Source of the DNA: Myxococcales bacterium
GTDB lineage: Bacteria; Myxococcota; Polyangia; HGW-17; SLPX01
Direction of reading: 5' to 3'
Assembly (NCBI GenBank): GCA_007131745.1
Contig: SLPX01000221.1
Location: forward strand, 1-7,107
DNA: 7,107 nucleotides
Shown here: piece after piece, positions 1 through 5,388 of the stretch
Position numbering within the stretch: position 1 is the first letter of the stretch
How the letters are laid out: each line of letters opens with the position of its first letter
Made by a program: the position numbers and the translations under genes
Notes under the pieces: generated by a model
What the model was told of the DNA's origin: nothing
Databases searched by the model: none
Seen by the model: only the letters and a program-made list of their open reading frames with translations

Positions 1-721
1 CAATGCAATCCGAGAGATCGTTCATATCATTGGGAGAATCGCCGTCGATCGTAACCCTGAACCCTTCAAGCGGAGAGGTTTCGATGGCCCCGGGAACGTT
101 TTCCACGAACTGAACCTGCGCGATCGTCGGATTCTCAAAATAAAGATTCTTGGATACTCCGGCGCCGCCCTGGCCTGGATTGGGATTGTCGTCGTTTTCG
201 CTGAAACAACCTTTCGGAAGTTTGTCATAACCCCAGCACGTAGGGCAACCGTTGCCGTTAATCAAACATTCGTTGGTTATCTGAATCGGTTGATATCCCA
301 TGTCTTCAACGAACATTTGCACCCCACCGAAGGCCGATCTGAAAGTGATTGGAACATTCATCGCCCTGCCTTCGGTCATGGCGACAGCGATCGCTCTTCG
401 GCCGTTGGGCAGAGTGTGTACGTTTTCAAGTCCACTGGGAAGAATGCCGGAAGGGATCAAGCTCAACAAAACGGTGGAGTTATAAGTGGTATCGACCAAC
501 CCGTGCTGGTTTCTTGCTATAACATTTGCGTGGAAGGTCACGGGTTCCATGGAAAAGGGGCACCGTTCCTCGGCTAGAGCGTTGCAATGTGCCGGGGTTG
601 ATTCTATTTCCACCACAAAAGACACAGGTGAGGTTTCCGAAGAACTCCTCTTTGTTACGCAGCCGCCGAGGGTTGATAAAACCAGGAAAAAGCCGCCGGC
701 CAAAAGAATGGTTTTGTGCAT
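1..721 (-). CDS. Secreted lipoprotein with Ig-like N-terminal region, partial (C-terminus beyond left edge)
   Basis: The frame reads without a stop for 240 codons from ATG at 721-719 to the left edge, so the 3' end is missing. Seen: a basic start, a hydrophobic stretch (about residues 5-18) and a lipobox ending in Leu-Gly-Gly-Cys with Cys21 as the lipidation site; Val follows it, which suggests outer-membrane sorting. Residues about 34-140 alternate short hydrophobic strands with turns, as in bacterial Ig-like (beta-sandwich) domains. A segment with four cysteines (152, 159, 162, 172) follows, then an Asn/Pro/Gly linker and a new strand-rich region (about 195-240) that continues outside. Further cysteines lie at 46, 54 and 239. 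I do not recognise a named family, and the Ig-like call is inferred from pattern only. It lies 9 bases after the stop of the 5'-nucleotidase-like gene and has a Shine-Dalgarno in front, so it is probably co-transcribed and translationally coupled. It could be a partner or surface anchor for that phosphoesterase, but nothing in the sequence proves this. Confidence 0.85.
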   Translation of the reverse strand, partial: MHKTILLAGGFFLVLSTLGGCVTKRSSSETSPVSFVVEIESTPAHCNALAEERCPFSMEPVTFHANVIARNQHGLVDTTYNSTVLLSLIPSGILPSGLENVHTLPNGRRAIAVAMTEGRAMNVPITFRSAFGGVQMFVEDMGYQPIQITNECLINGNGCPTCWGYDKLPKGCFSENDDNPNPGQGGAGVSKNLYFENPTIAQVQFVENVPGAIETSPLEGFRVTIDGDSPNDMNDLSDCI

Positions 722-728
722 ATCATTG

Positions 729-732
729 CCTC
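729..732 (-). promoter_or_regulatory. Ribosome-binding site GAGG of the lipoprotein gene at 721
   Basis: GAGG on the minus strand lies 7 bases before the ATG at 721-719 and shares two bases with the TGA stop (733-731) of the upstream gene. It supports this start over the out-of-frame ATG at 726-724 and suggests that ribosomes finishing the upstream gene help start this one. Confidence 0.6.
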
Positions 733-3139
733 ACTTGGTGGGAAAAATTCTTTCGATTCGTCCGTCCGCCTTCATGTCGACGCAGGGAAGATCCTCACAG
801 AGTTTTTCAGCCCGGTGTATTGCCGGTCCTTCGCACGCTGCGCGCTCAGCGGGATCCAGTATATGATTGCAATCCGCTGCGAAATCCCGGGTCAAAGCAT
901 CTTTGCACAAATTGAAATTGTCAGGGTCATCCCCACACGGGGGAAATGAAATAAACAAGTAATCTATGACCGCGTCCCGCAGTGAAATGCCTGTATTAAA
1001 CTGCGTTGTGTTGTGTTCCAATACAACAAAGCCCGACCCACCGGAAGCTATGTAATCATTGGCCGCGAGCTTGTATGACATGTACGGAGCTACGGGTATT
1101 CCACATCCAATAGGAGTGCAGATTTCGCCTATTGGACAACATATTCCGTCTCCGTATTCATGTCCTTCAGGGCACGGGTTTACCGGTTCGAGGCGCCATG
1201 TGCAACAAGGAGGATCCGGCTCGGTCGGACGCGGGGATGGACAATGGCCGGAGATTTCTCCGCGACAGCGGGCAAGGCTTATGCACACGCTCTCGGTTGC
1301 AGGGGTACATGACGGCAAGCCGTCGAATTCACAGTAGGGACCATCGCCGTCGTAACCGAAAACGCCGGGATCCGCGAGCCTGGAACCGCCTATGGTTATT
1401 CTTTGTGCGCGTTCTCCGTACGGATTGTTTGATGGGTCGTTGCAATTCATCAACATGGTTATGCCGGATACTTGTGCCTGGGTCTGGCATCCCCTCCGGG
1501 TCGACCTGAGGGCTACATAGTCCATGAGGTCCATCACTTCTGAACCTGAAAGAGTCATGGTGGTTATGGTGTTATCAAAGGGGAAAACATTGAACATCAT
1601 GTCCACCGTGATCGGGCCGGCCTCGAAATCCGTTCTGATGCCCAGCGTGTTGGTAAGCCCGAAATGCGCGCCGACTCGATTTCTTGTCTGCATGGCTTCC
1701 GAAACGATATTTCCCAGTTCGGAATCTCCGTGGGAAAGGGAAAACCTTCTTAGTTTTCTCGGGGCGAATGCAATTATCCGGCCGAGTTGAATGTGCCGGT
1801 GCAGTTCCAGCGTGTAAGGTTCGAGCAATCTTTGAATCTGAAGATCGAACTCACTTTCAGGAATGCGTTCATCCACCGGATGCAAGATGTACCTGTGGGC
1901 TTTCAGTTCCCATTTGTTCAGGTCCCATTGGGTGAGAGAGCGGTAATATTGGCGGCAGGTTGATATATAAGGATTTGCTTCGCAATTGACCCCGTCCGGC
2001 ATCTCGGGAGGATCGGGTTTCGCGAATACCGCGTCAAGCTGGCCGATGAATTTCACAAACGCGCCCGAGTGAACCAGTGGAACCTGCCGTTTGTTTGGAA
2101 TACATCCGGGGTCGTGTTTAGCGTGTCCTTCGGGATAGCAGTAACAGCCCAGATTGGCCAAGTGGTCTACGATGTGCTTGGCATGTTTGCTTTCCAGGCA
2201 GGCCGGATCCGGAGAGCAGTCTTCTATGACAGCGGGCGGATCCAGGACGATATGCAGGTGTCCGCCGAAAACAATATCGATTCCTGATGTATAGCGTATC
2301 AGCCCCTCGTCTCCCACTAAACGCTGAACCATCGGGCAGCCTTCCCCGAATTCAAGAGGCTCTTCGATATCGAGTTCATCTCCTCTCGACATTTTTCTTT
2401 CGCCCCTAAGTCCGAGATGCGTAGCGACCACGATAACGTCAACCTGAGGGCGCAACATGTCGATATAAAACTGTGTCATTTCAACTGTTTCCATTGGAGT
2501 TGCGCCGAGAGAGTTGCCCCCGTAATAAAGCGATACTATGGAAGTCAGGCTGCCCAGGCCGATGATCCCGATTCTGAGTCCGTTTTTGTTAATGATGGTA
2601 TACGGCCGGGTCACGGCCGCAAGCTCGGAGGCTCCCGGAATATTCGGGTTTTCCAGGTTGTAATTTGCGTTTAAAAGCGGAAATCGGGCGTGTTGCCTGG
2701 CGTGTTTGACAAAAGTGGGGATTCCCATGTCAAACTCGTGGTTGCCTACAACCATGGCGTCGACTCCCAACATCGAAAAAACCTTGAATTCCGCTTCGCC
2801 TGCAAACTTGTTGTATATGGGTGCCCCCTGGAACAAATCTCCCGTATCAACGTGGACCACCCGGCTTCCTCCAGCGCGGATACGGTTAATGATGACGGCA
2901 GCGCGCGCTGCTCCTCCTACGGATGTAGGGCTGTCGTATTTGGTCAGCAGGCCCAAGCTCTTGTCGGTAACAGCCACTTGCATGGTGTATGGAAGCAACC
3001 TGGAGTGCCAGTCTGCGGTATGGATGAAAGTGACTTTTACGCTGTGGCCTTCAATGTTGGTACTCTCCGTTTTCTTTAAACAACCCATAAAAAGGAGAGC
3101 AGCTAACGTGCACATAAAGAAAAATCTGAAGGTTTTCAT
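731..3139 (-). CDS. 5'-nucleotidase/UshA-family metallophosphatase lipoprotein with Cys-rich insertions
   Basis: 802 residues. The family hydrolyses nucleotides or related phosphate esters outside the cytoplasm using two metal ions. Signal peptide and lipobox end in Phe-Met-Gly-Cys (Cys20). N-terminal calcineurin-like domain, about 33-370: HTADWH (metal ligands D43, H45), GD with D101, GNHEFD at 132-137, THLG with H241, and GGHLH at 292-296, so the metal and catalytic set looks complete. C-terminal 5'-nucleotidase domain, about 452-729: SELGNIVSEA-type motif (about 473-482), NTLGIR (about 497-502), PFDNT (about 520-524) and NDYIASGGSGF near 694-704, the usual substrate-binding-loop region. 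It is longer than E. coli UshA (about 550 residues) because of Cys-rich inserts at about 297-356 and 551-684 and a Cys-rich tail from about 735. The ATG at 3139 is preferred over an in-frame ATG at 3322 because only it places the signal peptide at the N-terminus and has a Shine-Dalgarno; the extra 61 residues would put about 60 residues before the signal peptide. First gene of an operon with the 721 lipoprotein. The substrate (nucleotide, UDP-sugar or other) cannot be read from the sequence. Confidence 0.93.
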   Translation of the reverse strand: MKTFRFFFMCTLAALLFMGCLKKTESTNIEGHSVKVTFIHTADWHSRLLPYTMQVAVTDKSLGLLTKYDSPTSVGGAARAAVIINRIRAGGSRVVHVDTGDLFQGAPIYNKFAGEAEFKVFSMLGVDAMVVGNHEFDMGIPTFVKHARQHARFPLLNANYNLENPNIPGASELAAVTRPYTIINKNGLRIGIIGLGSLTSIVSLYYGGNSLGATPMETVEMTQFYIDMLRPQVDVIVVATHLGLRGERKMSRGDELDIEEPLEFGEGCPMVQRLVGDEGLIRYTSGIDIVFGGHLHIVLDPPAVIEDCSPDPACLESKHAKHIVDHLANLGCYCYPEGHAKHDPGCIPNKRQVPLVHSGAFVKFIGQLDAVFAKPDPPEMPDGVNCEANPYISTCRQYYRSLTQWDLNKWELKAHRYILHPVDERIPESEFDLQIQRLLEPYTLELHRHIQLGRIIAFAPRKLRRFSLSHGDSELGNIVSEAMQTRNRVGAHFGLTNTLGIRTDFEAGPITVDMMFNVFPFDNTITTMTLSGSEVMDLMDYVALRSTRRGCQTQAQVSGITMLMNCNDPSNNPYGERAQRITIGGSRLADPGVFGYDGDGPYCEFDGLPSCTPATESVCISLARCRGEISGHCPSPRPTEPDPPCCTWRLEPVNPCPEGHEYGDGICCPIGEICTPIGCGIPVAPYMSYKLAANDYIASGGSGFVVLEHNTTQFNTGISLRDAVIDYLFISFPPCGDDPDNFNLCKDALTRDFAADCNHILDPAERAACEGPAIHRAEKLCEDLPCVDMKADGRIERIFPTK

Positions 3140-3146
3140 GGCAAGA

Positions 3147-3152
3147 CTCTTT
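3147..3152 (-). promoter_or_regulatory. Ribosome-binding site (AAAGAG) of the 5'-nucleotidase-like gene
   Basis: AAAGAG on the minus strand lies 7 bases before the ATG at 3139-3137. It is a moderate Shine-Dalgarno, but it supports the start that gives a proper lipoprotein signal peptide. Confidence 0.45.
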
Positions 3153-3334
3153 TTTGGGGTAGATATGTTTTTCATGAGAAACTTTAGCATATACGGACTG
3201 GGTGGTCCATGCAGTAAAGCAAAAAGAGGGATCTGTTTCGACATTTTGCAACAGTCGGGCAGTGATGTTGGGACAAGAAGATTCGCACGGTGTTTGCTTT
3301 TCTTTTTGATCCTGAAAACCATTTGTAGGCAATG

Positions 3335-3345
3335 GAAACCGTTTC
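3335..3345. repeat. Perfect dyad GAAAC-C-GTTTC abutting the -35 candidate
   Basis: GAAAC and its exact reverse complement GTTTC flank a single C, and the last base touches the TTGACC box at 3346. The position suits an operator for the rightward gene. With only five bases per arm, chance is a real alternative. Confidence 0.35.
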
Positions 3346-3374
3346 TTGACCACGAATGAAAATGTCGGTAGTTT
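3346..3374 (+). promoter_or_regulatory. Candidate sigma70-type promoter for the ETF-like gene
   Basis: TTGACC at 3346-3351 matches the -35 consensus at five of six bases. With a 17-base spacer the -10 position holds TAGTTT (3369-3374), which matches only three of six. Transcription would start about 120 bases before the TTG start codon, leaving a long leader. The -35 is convincing, the -10 weak; an activator-dependent or alternative-sigma promoter is possible. Confidence 0.3.
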
Positions 3375-3381
3375 TTAAACT
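3370..3381. repeat. Perfect dyad AGTTT-TT-AAACT over the -10 candidate
   Basis: AGTTT and AAACT are exact reverse complements around a TT centre, overlapping the putative -10 box. Its AAAC/GTTT content recalls the dyad at 3335-3345, but with the arms in the opposite order, about 35 bases away centre to centre. Confidence 0.35.
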
Positions 3382-3490
3382 GCGTTTTCGGGGTGCTTTT
3401 TTCGCCGGGGCTTGGAAAAAAAGTTCCCGAATCCGTTGTTATTCAACACTTTTTTGATCGAGTTCTGAATCGGTTCTCGTTCAACAGCAG

Positions 3491-3495
3491 AAGGA
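3491..3495 (+). promoter_or_regulatory. Ribosome-binding site AAGGA deciding a TTG start
   Basis: AAGGA lies 9 bases before TTG at 3505-3507. An in-frame TGA at 3466-3468 closes the frame upstream, and there is no ATG or GTG between it and 3505. The next in-frame ATG is at codon 69, inside the ETF fold. The TTG start is therefore well supported. Confidence 0.65.
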
Positions 3496-3504
3496 CGGGA
3501 AGAA

Positions 3505-5322
3505 TTGGCCGGCATTCTTGTTCATATTGAACTCGCAGGCGAAAGCCCACACCCTTTCTCCCTGGAATCACTAAAAACAGCCAGGCGCATAGCGTCGGAT
3601 TTGGGCGCAACTTTGTATGCGGTTTTGCCCTGTGACGCTCCTCCCTTGTACGATGAAAATGACATAATAGCTCTTTTGTCCAGGAGCGGAGCGGACAAGG
3701 TTATCTTGATGACGCATCCTTCGCTGGGATCGCCCCCGCGGTTTTTTGGTCATGGATCGGCTCTCTTGGATGCATGCAGGCAGTTTCGTCCTTCGTTGTT
3801 GTTTGTACCGGAAACTTTAGGTGGTAGGGACATCGCTCCTGCCGTGGCCTCTTCATTGGGCGCTGTTTATATGATCAGGCCCGAGTTTTATCAATCTCCG
3901 TCGGGGGAATGGAAAGCAGCGGAAAGCAATTTGGAGGGAACCCGTCGGCGGGAAGTAACTTTAAACGATGTGGATCGCCCGATAGTTGCTCTTTTTCGCC
4001 GGGGTGAAAACGATACTTTTCCTGAAATAACGGATGAGGCGGAGGTAGTGGTTTTGTCTCCGGGTTCGCTGGAAAGAATGGTGGATGTCGAGGCTCCTTC
4101 TTCGGAAGAAATGCCGGGTCTTGTTCCATCGTCTCCGGTTTTGTTAGTTGCCGGATCCTTGTTGGAAAAGGATGAAACGGAATCGCTGCGCAGGGTGGCC
4201 TTGCAAAAAAGAATTGATATGGGCGTTACATGGGAAGCATACAAAAAAGGGCTTGGTGAGGTTTTCGAGGTCGTTGGAGCGGGGGCTGAAACTCGTGCAG
4301 CGGAAACCTTGATCTGTTTCGGATTGGAAAACCACAGGAAGGACTTGTTGCAACGCAGAAAGGGATTTGTCGGAGTTGTCGTACAGAACAAGAACAAAGG
4401 CGCTCTGTTCAAAATCGCGACAAAGGGGTTGGCAGGAGATGCAAGGCGGTCGGCGATTAGATTTGAAGAGTTTTTACAGGGAAATGAAAATCCGGAGGGA
4501 TGGGGAGAAAAGATCGAGAAATCCGAAGATAGGAATGCCGACTCAGACTCAGGGTGTAAAACCTCCAATGTTCCGGATACTACTTTGTTTAGAACTGCCG
4601 ATCGTCCTGTTATGGTGCTTGTTTCACCCCGTTCCTTGAAAGGTGGAGAAATAGCGGAAGAGAGCTTTGATGTTTTTCCTTTGTCATGTGCAGCCAAGAT
4701 TCATTCATCAAATGGAATCCCCGTGATTGTTGTTTGTTGTGGTCCAAAGGAGATTGAAAAAGACTTTTCATCGATTCTTTCAAAGTGGCGGTTCAGGGGA
4801 GTGCGCGTATGGGATGACAAGTTGGCCGATGCCGGGTACCGCGCTTACGAAAGGGTTTTGGAAGCCGTTGCAGGGTTGTTTAATCCATGTCTTGTTTTGG
4901 CGGGAGACAGATCTTCTGTTTGGGGACATGGGGTTTTAGGTCCCGCGACGGCCCGAAAGCTTGGGTGGCCGCACATCACCGGTGCATTTGGTGTATCCTT
5001 GGTGGAGGAACAGGGGCGGGCTCGTGCGATAGTGGAGAAATTGGCGGGGAGGATCTTTTCCACCTGGAGTTTTGAGTTGCCCGGAGTGATTACATTGTCC
5101 GGCATTATGGAAGAAAAGAATGATTCTCCGGATGAAGCGGACGAAAACCGGGGCGAACTGGAAACTTTAACCATGGAAGACATAGGGATCACAGACGCGG
5201 ATCTTGGTCCGCTGTGCCGATTGGAGGGAGAGTTGAAGGATGTGGAGCAGGGAGAGTGCGAGATTTATGAAAGCGAGGAGATCCTGTTTTCGGATGTACT
5301 CAAGCTCGTTGATGGTGGATAA
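3505..5322 (+). CDS. Electron transfer flavoprotein alpha-beta fusion, divergent, cofactor motifs eroded
   Basis: 605 residues, soluble, no signal peptide or membrane segment. Residues 1-187 resemble the ETF-alpha N-terminal domain: a MAGILVHIEL strand, GADKVIL at 62-68 and GRDIAPAVASSLGA at 107-120. Residues about 210-324 resemble the alpha C-terminal FAD domain, most clearly KGALFKIATKGLAGDA (298-313), which parallels the family's APIF...ADYG..GD end. A hydrophilic linker (325-365) leads to an ETF-beta-like half (366-570): CCGPKE (411-416), NPCLVLAGD (460-468), GVLGPATARKLGWPHIT (476-492), LPGVITL (525-531) and LETLTMEDIGI (552-562). In the family, alpha and beta form a heterodimer holding FAD (and usually AMP) and carry electrons between dehydrogenases and a quinone oxidoreductase. 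Here the FAD motifs of alpha (SR..D.G, Q.GQTG, GISGA.QH) are not recognisable, and the D.DTGQ.GP nucleotide motif of beta has become SSVWGHGVLGP. It may bind another cofactor, only one, or none. It has no redox partner in the window and probably its own promoter. The fold call is fairly sure; function is open. Confidence 0.85.
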   Translation: MAGILVHIELAGESPHPFSLESLKTARRIASDLGATLYAVLPCDAPPLYDENDIIALLSRSGADKVILMTHPSLGSPPRFFGHGSALLDACRQFRPSLLFVPETLGGRDIAPAVASSLGAVYMIRPEFYQSPSGEWKAAESNLEGTRRREVTLNDVDRPIVALFRRGENDTFPEITDEAEVVVLSPGSLERMVDVEAPSSEEMPGLVPSSPVLLVAGSLLEKDETESLRRVALQKRIDMGVTWEAYKKGLGEVFEVVGAGAETRAAETLICFGLENHRKDLLQRRKGFVGVVVQNKNKGALFKIATKGLAGDARRSAIRFEEFLQGNENPEGWGEKIEKSEDRNADSDSGCKTSNVPDTTLFRTADRPVMVLVSPRSLKGGEIAEESFDVFPLSCAAKIHSSNGIPVIVVCCGPKEIEKDFSSILSKWRFRGVRVWDDKLADAGYRAYERVLEAVAGLFNPCLVLAGDRSSVWGHGVLGPATARKLGWPHITGAFGVSLVEEQGRARAIVEKLAGRIFSTWSFELPGVITLSGIMEEKNDSPDEADENRGELETLTMEDIGITDADLGPLCRLEGELKDVEQGECEIYESEEILFSDVLKLVDGG

Positions 5323-5388
5323 AAAACGAAACGCTGAAAACACGAACGCACGATTACGGTCGGTTTTTTTCAATCGTACTATCGAGCC
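5323..5388. other. Convergent intergenic gap, no canonical terminator
   Basis: 66 bases separate two converging stop codons, so a bidirectional terminator is expected. There is a T-run at 5364-5370 (rightward) and an A-run at 5321-5326 that would read as T's leftward. The only clear stem is ACGATT (5350-5355) with AATCGT (5372-5377), six pairs with a 16-base loop that contains the T-run. That is not the usual stem-then-T's layout. Termination may be weak or Rho-dependent. Confidence 0.4.

Larger units (their letters stand above)
3140..3504. other. Divergent intergenic region between the lipoprotein operon and the ETF-like gene
   Basis: 365 bases separate two divergent genes, so promoters for both must lie here. 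For the rightward gene there is a TTGACC box at 3346-3351 (listed separately). For the leftward operon the best -10 I see is TATGCT (minus strand, 3191-3186), but no convincing -35 lies 16-18 bases upstream of it, so I do not call that promoter. Short dyads lie at 3335-3345, 3370-3381 and, weaker, 3319-3335 (CCATT/AATGG, 7-base loop) and 3195-3208 (GGAC/GTCC). Several T- and A-runs are present (3396-3402, 3416-3422). I see no gene, tRNA or riboswitch-like fold. The in-frame leftward extension to 3322 does not look like coding sequence. Confidence 0.7.

Noticed and set aside
116..136. ENLYFEN in the left lipoprotein, resembling a TEV protease site or a cloning tag.
   Set aside because: It lacks the required Gln-Gly/Ser end and sits within a natural coding context; coincidence.
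3186..3191. TATGCT as the -10 of a leftward promoter for the lipoprotein operon.
   Set aside because: No acceptable -35 box is found 16-18 bases upstream; kept only as a remark in the intergenic entry.
3140..3322. Extending the 5'-nucleotidase-like gene to the in-frame ATG at 3322 (863 residues).
   Set aside because: It would place 61 unpatterned residues before a clear lipoprotein signal peptide, and the ATG at 3139 has its own ribosome-binding site.
2706..3359. 217-codon plus-strand open frame antisense to the start of the phosphoesterase gene.
   Set aside because: Composition is not protein-like, it has no family resemblance, and it lies mostly opposite the conserved metallophosphatase domain.
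3891..4697. 268-codon minus-strand open frame inside the ETF-like gene, rich in Ser, Pro and Thr.
   Set aside because: It is the antisense shadow of a gene with recognisable ETF motifs; the Ser/Pro bias is typical of such shadows.
5350..5377. Six-pair stem ACGATT/AATCGT as a Rho-independent terminator.
   Set aside because: The T-run is in the loop rather than after the stem and the stem is AT-rich, so it does not fit the usual form.
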